64,000 bases of DNA from Acidimicrobiales bacterium (GTDB taxonomy: Bacteria; Actinomycetota; Acidimicrobiia; Acidimicrobiales; Aldehydirespiratoraceae), in assembly GCA_040219515.1 (NCBI GenBank), contig JAVJSI010000009.1, positions 124,001 through 188,000 of the forward strand, in the 5' to 3' direction. The notes under the pieces were generated by a model. The model did not search any database, had not been told where the DNA came from, and saw only the letters and a program-made list of their open reading frames with translations. Positions 26,728-33,829 of this stretch are shown here, piece after piece. Within the stretch, counting starts at the first letter, position 1; every line of letters begins with the position of its first letter. Made by a program: the position numbers and the translations under genes.

Positions 26728-28098
26728 ATGTCGCAGACCGTGTCCCGTCGCCGCATTGCCGTCATCGTCCTGATGGTCCTGAGCCTCGTCGCCGCTGCGT
26801 GCGGCGACGACGCGGCCAGTACGAACGACGAAACCACGACGACCACGGCGGAGCCCGATGCCACGACGACCGAGCCGGGCGAATCCTCGACCACCACGCC
26901 ACCCGAGACGACCGGATCCGTCCCGCTGACGGCATCGTTTCGCGGCGTCACCGAGGACACGATCAAGGTCGGTGTGATGGCCTACGACTTCGACCGACTC
27001 GCCGACATCGGCGTCGACCTCGGCGTCTCCAACAGCGGCGATCTCTACGTGGCGGCGCTCGAGGCGATCAACGACCGTGGCGGGATCCACGGGCGCATGC
27101 TGGAGGCCGTCATCACCGAGTTCCTCCCCGTCGGATCGACCGAAGCCGACGAAGCCTGCGTGCGCCTGACCGAGGACGAGGAGGTGTTCGTCGTCGTCGG
27201 CACCACGCTCAACGAACAGATCCTTTGCGTCACCGATCTCCACGAGACCGCTGCCGTCGTCGCCGCAGGGATGAACGAGGAACGCCTCTCCCGGGCCCGA
27301 GCGCCCTACGTCACCGTGGGGGCGACACAGGCGGACCGCGCCGCGATGTTCCTCGACCTGATGACGGACGCCGGCATTCTCGACGGCCAGAACGTGGGGG
27401 TGATCGGCTCGGTCGACGTGAGTGAGACGAACTTCCGCACGATCGTCGAGGCGTTCCGCACCGCCGGCTACGACCCGGTCGAGGGGCTCATCGGCGGCAA
27501 CGCCGAGGACCTCACCGAGTCCGCTCGCGAGCAGGGCATCATCTACCAGCGCATGGACGAGGCCGGAGTGGAGATCGCCGTCTCGACCACCGGGATACCG
27601 CTCGAGATCGCCAACGCCTACGACGCCGGGTACGAGCCCGAACAGTGGCTGCTCGCCACGTCGATGAGTGGTCGCGGTCTCACCAGCGAGGGAGTGCCGC
27701 ACGACTACCTCGACGGGGCCTACTCGGTCAACGACACCCCCGTCGGAACCACGGGCCAACCCACGATGGACGACGATCCACTCGTCGCCACGTGCATCGA
27801 CGACCTGCGAGAGCGCACCGACCACGAACTCCCCTACTCGCTCGACGTGCCGGTCAACAACATCTTGTCGGCGCTCTACGCGTGTTCGATCGCCACCATT
27901 CTCGAGACGGCGATGACCGCCGCCGGACCCGACCTCACCAACGACTCGTTCCAGGCCGGGCTCGAAACGATGGGCGCGTTCCAGCTCCCCGGTTTCGGCG
28001 ACGCGACGCTCGGCCCTGACGACTACGGCGCATCCACGAGTCTGACCCCGGTCCGATTCGATGCCTCGACCGGTACCTGGGTGCCGCTCGACGGCTGA
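26728..28098 (+). CDS. Branched-chain-amino-acid-type ABC substrate-binding lipoprotein (copy 1)
   Basis: A 456-residue periplasmic-binding-protein type I (LivJ-like) protein. A signal peptide with core AVIVLMVLSLVAAAC gives a lipid-anchored Cys at 25, and a Thr/Glu-rich linker (about 26-65) follows. The mature domain contains DTIKVGVMAYDFDRLADIGV, then INDRGGIHGRMLEAV (about 112) typical of receptor-family ligand-binding proteins. AAGG A Shine-Dalgarno (AAGGA) precedes ATG 26728. It is immediately followed by a paralogue. No permease or ATPase genes are nearby, so it may partner a distant transporter or act as a sensor. Confidence 0.85.
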   Translation: MSQTVSRRRIAVIVLMVLSLVAAACGDDAASTNDETTTTTAEPDATTTEPGESSTTTPPETTGSVPLTASFRGVTEDTIKVGVMAYDFDRLADIGVDLGVSNSGDLYVAALEAINDRGGIHGRMLEAVITEFLPVGSTEADEACVRLTEDEEVFVVVGTTLNEQILCVTDLHETAAVVAAGMNEERLSRARAPYVTVGATQADRAAMFLDLMTDAGILDGQNVGVIGSVDVSETNFRTIVEAFRTAGYDPVEGLIGGNAEDLTESAREQGIIYQRMDEAGVEIAVSTTGIPLEIANAYDAGYEPEQWLLATSMSGRGLTSEGVPHDYLDGAYSVNDTPVGTTGQPTMDDDPLVATCIDDLRERTDHELPYSLDVPVNNILSALYACSIATILETAMTAAGPDLTNDSFQAGLETMGAFQLPGFGDATLGPDDYGASTSLTPVRFDASTGTWVPLDG

Positions 28099-28131
28099 CC
28101 CGAGCCGACGACTCCCTCACGAGCCGGCATT

Positions 28132-28149
28132 GCCTACCGATGGGTAGGC
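28132..28149 (+). promoter_or_regulatory. Perfect hairpin covering the ribosome-binding site of copy 2
   Basis: GCCTACC-GATG-GGTAGGC forms a seven-base-pair stem ending one base before ATG 28151. The 3' arm contains GGTAGG, the only Shine-Dalgarno-like sequence. Folding would hide the ribosome-binding site. As DNA it could equally be an operator half-site pair. Confidence 0.55.
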
Positions 28150-28150
28150 C

Positions 28151-29533
28151 ATGACCTGTCGAGCCGCGATCGTTCTTGCCCGCACCGGCCTGCTCGCGTT
28201 CGCGCTGTTCGCGGCCGGTTGTGCCGGCGGAGCCGCGCCCGCACCCTCCGACGACGGCGCCCCTCGCGTCGTCGACGACTCGGGCGATCCGGCGACCTCA
28301 CCCGCCACCACCGGCGATGCGACCGACAGCGACAACACCGACGGCAGCACCCCTGGAGCCGAGCTCACTGCCTCGTTCCGTGGGGTCACCCCCGAGGTCA
28401 TCAGAGTGGGTATCACCACCGTGGACTGGGACACGCTTGCCGCCGCCGGGGTGGACTTCGGACGGACCAACGACCTCGATCTCTGGCAGGCCGCCCTCGA
28501 GGACATCAACTCCCGCGGCGGCATTCACGGTCGACAGATCGAGGTCCACGGTCGGGAGTTCCTGCCTCTGGGCAGCGAGCAGTTCGACCAGGCCTGCGTG
28601 GAACTCACCGAGGACGAAGAGGTGTTCGTGGCCATCGGCCAGGCGCTCGAGGATCAGGTCCTCTGCTTCACGGAGGCGAACGACACCGCAGCGGTCATGG
28701 TGTCCGGTATGACCGAGTCGCTCCTCACCCGCAGCACGGCGCCCTACGCCACGTTGTGGGCGTCCTTCGAGACCCAGGCCGCCAACATGGTCGCCCTGGC
28801 CGAGGAAGAGGGAGTGCTCGACGGTGCCACGATCGGTGTCGTCGGTTCGGCCGATGTCGGCGTTCTCGAGTACCAGAGCATCGTGGACGCGTTCGGTGAC
28901 GCCGGCTACGACGTGGTCGAGGGCCTCATCGGGGCCAACGACACCGACCTCGCCGAGACCGCCCGCGACCAGGCCATCGTCTTCGAGCGCATGCGTGAGG
29001 CCGGCGTGGACCTGACGGTGTCCACCACCGGCGTGCCGCTGGAGATCTTCAACGCCCAGTCGGAGGGATACGAGAGCGAGCAGTGGTTGCTCAACGTCGC
29101 CATGACGCCGTCGGCGCTCGCCGATGCCGGGGTCGATCTCGCCTATCTCGACGGCGCCCTCGCGATCGTCAACACCCCCGTGGGCACCACCCAGCAGGAA
29201 GCCATGGCCGATGATCCGGCGGTGTCCGCCTGTGTCGACATGCTCGAGGCGGGCAGCGACCACGAGCTGTCCTACGCACTCGACGCCGAGGCGAACGATC
29301 TCGCGTCGGCCCTCTACGCCTGTGCGATCACCTCGATTCTCGAGACCGCGCTGACGGCGGCGGGTCCCGACCTCACCAACGACTCGTTCGCCGCGGCCCT
29401 CGGTGCGATCGGCCCGATCGATCTCGCCGGCTACTTCGGCGCCTCGCTCGAGTCCGACGACCTCGGTGCGGCGAAGACGCTGCGGATGGCCAGCTTCGAC
29501 AGCGCCGCCGGCGGCTGGGAACTCCTCGACTGA
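28151..29533 (+). CDS. Branched-chain-amino-acid-type ABC substrate-binding lipoprotein (copy 2)
   Basis: A 460-residue paralogue of the preceding gene. A lipobox-like LFAAGC ends the signal peptide at Cys 24, and a Pro/Thr/Asp linker runs to about 70. Shared blocks include ASFRGVTPEVIRVGI, DINSRGGIHGRQIEV (about 117), LTEDEEVF, and the C-terminal AAGPDLTNDSF. Conservation is clear across the whole mature protein, so this is a tandem duplication, but residues along the ligand cleft differ and the specificities may too. A perfect hairpin overlaps its ribosome-binding site, so its expression may be set separately from copy 1. Confidence 0.85.
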   Translation: MTCRAAIVLARTGLLAFALFAAGCAGGAAPAPSDDGAPRVVDDSGDPATSPATTGDATDSDNTDGSTPGAELTASFRGVTPEVIRVGITTVDWDTLAAAGVDFGRTNDLDLWQAALEDINSRGGIHGRQIEVHGREFLPLGSEQFDQACVELTEDEEVFVAIGQALEDQVLCFTEANDTAAVMVSGMTESLLTRSTAPYATLWASFETQAANMVALAEEEGVLDGATIGVVGSADVGVLEYQSIVDAFGDAGYDVVEGLIGANDTDLAETARDQAIVFERMREAGVDLTVSTTGVPLEIFNAQSEGYESEQWLLNVAMTPSALADAGVDLAYLDGALAIVNTPVGTTQQEAMADDPAVSACVDMLEAGSDHELSYALDAEANDLASALYACAITSILETALTAAGPDLTNDSFAAALGAIGPIDLAGYFGASLESDDLGAAKTLRMASFDSAAGGWELLD

Positions 29534-29550
29534 GCGCCGCCGCGGGTGGC

Positions 29551-30414
29551 CTACTCGGACAGCAGCGCGATCAGCGCGCTCGTGTCGAGACGGCCGTGGC
29601 CCTGGCGCTGGAGCCGCGAGTAGAACTGGTCGACCAACGCGGTCACCGGCAGCGAGGCGCCGACCCGGTCGCCTTCACGCAGACAGATGCCGAGATCCTT
29701 GCGCATCCAGTCGAGCGCAAAACCGAAGTCGAACTCCCCCTTTGCCATGGTCGTCGCCCGATTCTCCATCTGCCACGAACCGGCTGCGCCCTTGGAGATC
29801 GTGTCGACCACCCGCTCCACGTCGAGTCCGGCCCGTCCTGCGAAGTCGATCGCTTCGGCGAGGCCCTGGAGCAGTCCGGCGATGGCGATCTGGTTCACCA
29901 TCTTGCAGAGCTGACCGGCGCCCGAGTCGCCGAGGAGGGTGCAGGCCCGGGCGTAGGCGTTGATCACCGGCGCCGCCCGGTCGAAGTCCTCGGCGTCGCC
30001 GCCGCACATGACCGTGAGCACGCCGTTCTGCGCTCCCGCCTGGCCGCCGGAGATGGGCGCATCGACGAAGCCGACGCCGAGCGCACGCGCCGCGGCATGG
30101 ACCTCACGGGCCACATCGGCCGACGCGGTGGTGTGGTCGACGAGGACGGTGCCGGCCGCCATCGTCTCCAGCACTCCCCCGTCGCCCGTGGTGACCGCTC
30201 GCACATCGGGGTCGTCGCCCACGCAGAGGAACACCATGTCGGCGCCGACGGCCGCGGTGGCCGGGCTGTCGGCCCGTCGGCCGCCGTGTGCAGCCACCCA
30301 CGCGTCCGCTCTCGCGCCGGTGCGATTGAAGACGGTCATCTCGTGACCTGCCTCGGCGAGATGACCCGCCATCGGATATCCCATGACTCCGAGCCCGACG
30401 AATGCACATTTCAT
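29551..30414 (-). CDS. 3-hydroxyisobutyrate dehydrogenase-family NAD(P)-dependent oxidoreductase
   Basis: A 287-residue beta-hydroxyacid dehydrogenase. MKCAFVGLGVMGYPMAGHLA (1-20) is the Rossmann GxGxMG nucleotide loop. FVDAPISGGQAGAQNGVLTV (about 116-135) is the substrate-binding signature, and GAGQLCKMVNQ (Lys at about 171) carries the catalytic Lys. I start at ATG 30414 because it opens directly on the Rossmann fold. Substrates in this family include 3-hydroxyisobutyrate, tartronate semialdehyde and succinic semialdehyde; which applies here is not visible. Divergent from the DsbA-type gene with 40 bp between starts. Confidence 0.88.
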   Translation of the reverse strand: MKCAFVGLGVMGYPMAGHLAEAGHEMTVFNRTGARADAWVAAHGGRRADSPATAAVGADMVFLCVGDDPDVRAVTTGDGGVLETMAAGTVLVDHTTASADVAREVHAAARALGVGFVDAPISGGQAGAQNGVLTVMCGGDAEDFDRAAPVINAYARACTLLGDSGAGQLCKMVNQIAIAGLLQGLAEAIDFAGRAGLDVERVVDTISKGAAGSWQMENRATTMAKGEFDFGFALDWMRKDLGICLREGDRVGASLPVTALVDQFYSRLQRQGHGRLDTSALIALLSE

Positions 30415-30442
30415 GACGCTGATTGTGGCCTGAATTCGTCGG

Positions 30443-30448
30443 TAGGGT
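30443..30448 (+). promoter_or_regulatory. -10 element for leaderless mRNA of the DsbA-type selenoprotein
   Basis: TAGGGT, then six bases (CGAAGT), then ATG 30455. It fixes ATG 30455, upstream of the in-frame TGA, as the real start rather than the internal GTG at 30566. Confidence 0.5.
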
Positions 30449-30454
30449 CGAAGT

Positions 30455-31087
30455 ATGCACGACCCCGTCCGCATCGTCGCCTGGTCCGACTTCCTTTGAC
30501 CGTGGTGCTACGTCGGGACAGTTCGTCTCGATGAACTGAAACGCCGCTTCGGCGATCAGATCGACGTGTCGTGGAAGGCCTTCCTCCTGCGCACCGAGTC
30601 CAAGGCCACCGACCAGGAGAAGTTCGTCGCCTACACCCGGTCGTGGTTGCGGGCGGCGCAGGTCGAGCCGGCCGCGGTGTTCAACGTGTGGTCGACCGAC
30701 GAGGCCCAACCGACCAGCAGCGTCCCCGCCCACGTCGCGGCCAGATCGCTCGCTCTGCTCGAACCGGCAGCGAGCGATGCGTTCCACCATCGCCTGCTGA
30801 CGGCGTACTTCACCGAGAACCGCACGATCTCGGACTGGGCGGTGCTCGCCGACCTGGCCGCCGACGTGGGCATCGACCGCAACGAGTTCCTCAGCATCAC
30901 GGCCGAGCGAGAACGCGCCCTCGCGGAAGAGGTGATCGCGGAACACAACGAGGCGATCCAGCAGGGCGTCACCGCCGTACCGACCATGGTCATCGACGAG
31001 GTTCTCCCGGTGCAGGGCGCCCAGGAGGTCGACACCATCTCGCGATGGATCGAGCGACTTCTCGAACGACGCCTCGGCGGTGCCTGA
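30455..31087 (+). CDS. DsbA/FrnE-family oxidoreductase, candidate selenoprotein (UGA = Sec15)
   Basis: Read through one in-frame TGA (30497-30499), the gene encodes 210 residues. The start, MHDPVRIVAWSDFL, runs into U-PWCYVG, where the family has CPWCYVG. The TGA therefore replaces exactly the first, nucleophilic Cys of CxxC (Sec15, Cys18). The rest is intact: a helical insertion (about 40-150) and GVTAVPTMVID (cis-Pro loop, about 172-182) as in DsbA/FrnE thiol oxidoreductases. A 9-bp hairpin starts 11 nt after the UGA with a G in loop position 2, as bacterial SECIS elements do. It is probably a cytoplasmic disulfide or peroxide-linked redox enzyme. The alternative is a simple nonsense mutation with reinitiation at GTG 30566, which would lose the active site. 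SelA, SelB and SelC are not in the window. Confidence 0.8.
30511..30533 (+). promoter_or_regulatory. SECIS-like hairpin downstream of the in-frame UGA
   Basis: RNA bases 30511-30519 (CGUCGGGAC) pair with 30525-30533 (GUCUCGAUG), nine pairs including two G-U, around the loop AGUUC. The stem begins 11 nt after the UGA and the loop 20 nt after it. Bacterial SECIS elements lie directly 3' of the UGA, with the apical loop about 16-37 nt away and a G in the first two loop positions; this one fits. Confidence 0.65.
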
Positions 31088-31442
31088 CACGTCGCCGCCG
31101 ACCCGCGTCCCCACCTTGGTGGCGCTCGTCGCGGTTCTCGTGCTCGTGGCCGTCGCACTCATCGCAAGCTGGGCCGTCTTCGCCCCCGCGGGAAACGACG
31201 ACGCCGTGAGACCGACGCGGTTCGTGGTGCGGTCGGTCACCGTGGAACTCGATGGGGAGGTCGTGCGGCTCTACGGCACCGCCCCGTCCGACGAGGCGAC
31301 GCAGGAACTCGTCGACGCGCTGTTCGCCCGCGACGACATCGCAGTGGTGATCAGCGCGCTGGTCGCCGATGCGACAGCACCGGCAGTCGCCATCTCGACC
31401 ATCGACACCACCATCGACATCGCGCGAGAGACCGGGAACTAG
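31080..31442 (+). CDS. Small membrane-anchored protein, BON-like domain
   Basis: A 120-residue protein starting at GTG 31080, overlapping the selenoprotein gene by 8 nt, so probably co-transcribed. A single membrane segment (about 11-35, LVALVAVLVLVAVALIASWA) is followed by an extracytoplasmic stretch. There VTVELDGEVVRLYGTAPSDE and an amphipathic helix TQELVDALF resemble half of a BON or OmpA-like periplasmic domain (beta-alpha-beta, often binding lipid or peptidoglycan). The match is structural impression only. No clear orthologue family comes to mind. Confidence 0.6.
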   Translation: MPDTSPPTRVPTLVALVAVLVLVAVALIASWAVFAPAGNDDAVRPTRFVVRSVTVELDGEVVRLYGTAPSDEATQELVDALFARDDIAVVISALVADATAPAVAISTIDTTIDIARETGN

Positions 31443-31951
31443 CCCGCGTCACCGCGCCGGCGGGTGCGACAGACCACGACGCCCTGAACCTCGCTCGCCC
31501 CCGCTGCTCGCAACAGTGCAGCGAGGTGGCGCACCGTGGTCCCGGTCAGGATGACGTCGTCGACCAACAGCACCCGCTGCGCCGTCACGTCACCGGTGAC
31601 GTGATACCCCGCGGCGTCGACCATCCGCGGTCGGTCGGCGACCGGCGTGTCGCGAAGCCGGGGGGTGTCGTGGCGACGCCCGGCGGCGGCCACCGGGACG
31701 CCGATGGAGGCCGCCACGGCGCCGGCGAGCGCCGGTACCGGGTGGGCCTCGCGGCGTGGTCCGGGCGGCACTGCGACCACGAGGGTCGGCGCCCAGTCGA
31801 GCGTGCGAGCGAACTCGGCGAACGTGCCGCAGAGCGTCGAGAGGGCTTCGCCGTCCCGGCGGTCCTTCGCCGCCGCGAACAGGAGACCCAGCTCGGACGG
31901 CGAGTCGTCGTCCCGCCAGTACTCGCCCATCACGTGGAGGGCACTCAACAC
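31439..31951 (-). CDS. ComF-like phosphoribosyltransferase-fold protein
   Basis: A 170-residue type I phosphoribosyltransferase-fold protein. VLLVDDVILTGTTVRHLA (about 130-147) is the PRPP-binding loop, and VAVPPGPRREAHPVPALAG (about 60) matches the substrate-side region of ComF (competence-associated) proteins. ComF usually has an N-terminal four-Cys zinc finger before residue 50; none is present, so this is a short form. The first residues (MLSALHVMGEYW) contain a second possible ATG eight codons in. Its 3' end overlaps the small membrane-protein gene by 4 nt (convergent). Role in DNA uptake versus nucleotide salvage is unresolved. Confidence 0.75.
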   Translation of the reverse strand: MLSALHVMGEYWRDDDSPSELGLLFAAAKDRRDGEALSTLCGTFAEFARTLDWAPTLVVAVPPGPRREAHPVPALAGAVAASIGVPVAAAGRRHDTPRLRDTPVADRPRMVDAAGYHVTGDVTAQRVLLVDDVILTGTTVRHLAALLRAAGASEVQGVVVCRTRRRGDAG

Positions 31952-31979
31952 CGGTGCGCACTTTTGTTAGCGAAAATGG

Positions 31980-32007
31980 TTGACATCGATTCGATGCTAG
32001 TTATAGT
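31980..32007 (+). promoter_or_regulatory. Strong housekeeping-type promoter
   Basis: TTGACA (31980-31985), a 16-base spacer, and TATAGT (32002-32007), embedded in an unusually AT-rich patch beginning around 31970. This is the only near-consensus -35/-10 pair I found in the window. It leaves a ~70-nt leader before ATG 32085. Confidence 0.8.
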
Positions 32008-32084
32008 AAGCACATCCGACGACGCCAGTGCGCAGTCGGCCCGAATCCCCCGAGATTTCCCCCGAACCCATCAGGAGTCGAACA

Positions 32085-32474
32085 ATGACTGCAGTACTCG
32101 ATCAGGTCAAGGACGCTGCGTACGCCGCGGTTGGCGTCAACCTTCTCGTCACCGACGCCATCGTCGGCCACGAGGTCACCACCCCGGACTTCGTCGGTGA
32201 ACACTCCGCCATCGCCCGCAAGCAGGCCACCGAGGCCCTGACCGGCTTCCGTGCCCGCACCGAGCCCCAGGCCGTGAAGTTCGAAGGCCGCCTCCCCGGC
32301 CAGGTCGCCGAGGTCATGGCCACCAACCGCACCAAGGCGTGGAGCTTCATCGGCATCGACGCTCCCAAGGCCGCGGCTCCCAAGGCCGCGGCTCCCAAGA
32401 GCAGCGCTTCCAAGACCAGTGCCAAGAAGCGCACCGCCAAGCGGACCACCCGCAAGGCCACGACCACGTCGTGA
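32085..32474 (+). CDS. Small protein with basic Ala/Lys/Pro-rich tail (histone- or HbhA-like)
   Basis: A 129-residue protein starting at ATG 32085 after AGGAG. Residues 1-85 look helical and mildly acidic (MTAVLDQVKDAAYAAVGVNL; FEGRLPGQVAEVMATNRTKA). The tail (about 90-129) is built of KAAAPKAAAPK, SSASKTSAKK and RTAKRTTRKA, as in actinobacterial HupB or histone H1-like tails and the heparin-binding haemagglutinin. The N-domain is not an HU fold that I recognise. A near-consensus promoter 75 bp upstream predicts high constitutive expression, fitting a structural or nucleoid-binding role, or a phasin-like granule protein given the neighbouring lipid genes. Function unproven. Confidence 0.78.
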   Translation: MTAVLDQVKDAAYAAVGVNLLVTDAIVGHEVTTPDFVGEHSAIARKQATEALTGFRARTEPQAVKFEGRLPGQVAEVMATNRTKAWSFIGIDAPKAAAPKAAAPKSSASKTSAKKRTAKRTTRKATTTS

Positions 32475-32581
32475 TTCGTCGGGGAATCCCCCATTCCCCG
32501 ATCCCGCGCTACCCGTTCCCCCCAAATGCGACCGGGTCACCCATTGGTGGCCCGGTCGCTTCGCGTCCACACTGGAGTGTG

Positions 32582-32938
32582 ATGGTTGAAAAGGACCCCC
32601 GCGAGGCATGGTCGGAGCTCGGCGACTACATCCGCGAGCAACGACGCCAGGCCGAGCTCAGCGTGCGCAAGCTCGCGGATCTCGCCAACGTCTCCAACCC
32701 CTACCTCTCGCAGATCGAACGCGGTCTCAAGCGGCCGTCGGCGGAGATCCTCCAGCAGATCGCGCGCGCCCTCGAGGTCTCGTCCGAATCGCTGTACGTG
32801 CGAGCCGGCATCCTCGACGAGGATCGGGAGAGCGATCTGATGGCCACCATCCGGGCCCAGTCGGATCTCAGCACCGATCAGAAACAGGTGCTGATCCGCA
32901 TCTACGAATCCTTCCTGCTGGAGAACGACAACTCCTGA
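32582..32938 (+). CDS. XRE-family helix-turn-helix regulator
   Basis: A 118-residue DNA-binding protein. Residues 10-70 are a Cro/C1-type HTH: LGDYIREQRRQAELSVRKLA, then VSNPYLSQIERGLKRPSAEI, then LEVSSESLYVRAG. A short C-terminal helical region (STDQKQVLIRIYESFL) may mediate dimerisation. ATG 32582 follows GGAG; an in-frame GTG at 32579 is an alternative. It lies ~110 bp after the basic-tail protein gene, a pairing that suggests it could regulate that gene, but this is inference. Its stop abuts the convergent DUF2993 stop (TGATCA). Confidence 0.85.
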   Translation: MVEKDPREAWSELGDYIREQRRQAELSVRKLADLANVSNPYLSQIERGLKRPSAEILQQIARALEVSSESLYVRAGILDEDRESDLMATIRAQSDLSTDQKQVLIRIYESFLLENDNS

Positions 32939-33754
32939 TCAGCGGCCGCCGATGGCGATCCGCAACACCGACCTCGTGCTCTCCGTACCGAGGTCGACGA
33001 GCAGCTTCGTCATGTCCACCGGCACGTCGGTGGCCGTCACCCGACCCGTCGCCACCAGGTCGTCGCCGTCGGACTCGATGCCGATGATCTGCACCTCGGT
33101 CGGGAGCCACGGTGCGGGACGAACGACATCTCGTTGCCAGCGCGGCGGCAGAGGGACCGTGCGGCCGAACGCCGTGAGGTGCCGGGGCCTGACCACGACC
33201 GTCTGATCTCGAGCGGTGACCGCCACGGTCACCCAGACCCAGCGTTCGAGCCGCCGGTCACTCACCTCGAGCATGCCCTCGCGCACCCGGACCCGCCGCT
33301 CCCCGGCGATCGCCTCGGCCCAGCGGACCACTTCCCCCGGCTTCACGGTGGCGGTGAAGTCGGCGCCGCCGATACGGATCGCCTTGGCCGCTGCACCGAC
33401 GAGTCGGATGTCGTGGACATCGAGTGTGGCGCGGGCCAACCGCCATTCACCGAGCTCGATCCGCTGCAGTCGAACCCGTACCCGTTCCCACATCGGCACC
33501 TCGACGGCACCGGTGGGCACCGCGGCGAGGGGGGCCGGCGGCCGAGCCTCGTCGACGCCGGCCACGGTTGCGGTGATCTTCACGCCTGCATCGACGCTGA
33601 CGGTGCGACCCACCAGTCGCCGCGCCATCGTGGTGGCGATCACCTCGGCCGACTGACCGGCGGGGCCCTGGCCTCGCAAGGCGTTCGTGAACAGTGTGAA
33701 CGGGTCGAGCCGGCTGCCCCGAATGCCCAACGGGTCGAACCAATCCCTGCTCAC
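32939..33754 (-). CDS. DUF2993 (LmeA-like) phospholipid-binding protein
   Basis: A 271-residue protein with the DUF2993/LmeA pattern: AEVIATTMARRLVGRTVSVD near 38-57, a repeated long beta-structure, LGEWRLARATLDVHDIRLVG (about 110), and a C-terminal beta region (VQIIGIESDGDDLVATGRVT). LmeA-type proteins in mycobacteria bind phospholipid and aid mannan/lipomannan maturation at the cell envelope. No convincing signal peptide is visible here, which differs from LmeA. It starts at GTG 33754, six bases after TAGGGT on the minus strand, so it is probably leaderless. Confidence 0.7.
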   Translation of the reverse strand: MSRDWFDPLGIRGSRLDPFTLFTNALRGQGPAGQSAEVIATTMARRLVGRTVSVDAGVKITATVAGVDEARPPAPLAAVPTGAVEVPMWERVRVRLQRIELGEWRLARATLDVHDIRLVGAAAKAIRIGGADFTATVKPGEVVRWAEAIAGERRVRVREGMLEVSDRRLERWVWVTVAVTARDQTVVVRPRHLTAFGRTVPLPPRWQRDVVRPAPWLPTEVQIIGIESDGDDLVATGRVTATDVPVDMTKLLVDLGTESTRSVLRIAIGGR

Positions 33755-33760
33755 CTTGCG

Positions 33761-33766
33761 ACCCTA
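33761..33766 (-). promoter_or_regulatory. -10 element for leaderless DUF2993 mRNA
   Basis: Minus-strand TAGGGT, six bases (CGCAAG), then GTG 33754. It supports that GTG as the start. Confidence 0.48.
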
Positions 33767-33817
33767 CTTCGAGACCCTCCTTCCGGCGGCGGTTCGTCGG
33801 CCGAGCGCCGACCTCCC

Positions 33818-33823
33818 TAAGCT
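33818..33823 (+). promoter_or_regulatory. -10 element for leaderless enoyl-CoA hydratase mRNA
   Basis: TAAGCT, six bases (CGCCGG), then ATG 33830. No Shine-Dalgarno is present. Confidence 0.48.
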
Positions 33824-33829
33824 CGCCGG

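Noticed and set aside
30566-31087. A shorter gene starting at GTG 30566 for the DsbA-type protein.
   Set aside because: It begins inside the fold and lacks the active site. The upstream 37 codons encode the missing conserved N-terminus in the same frame, with the TGA at the Cys position and a leaderless promoter before ATG 30455.
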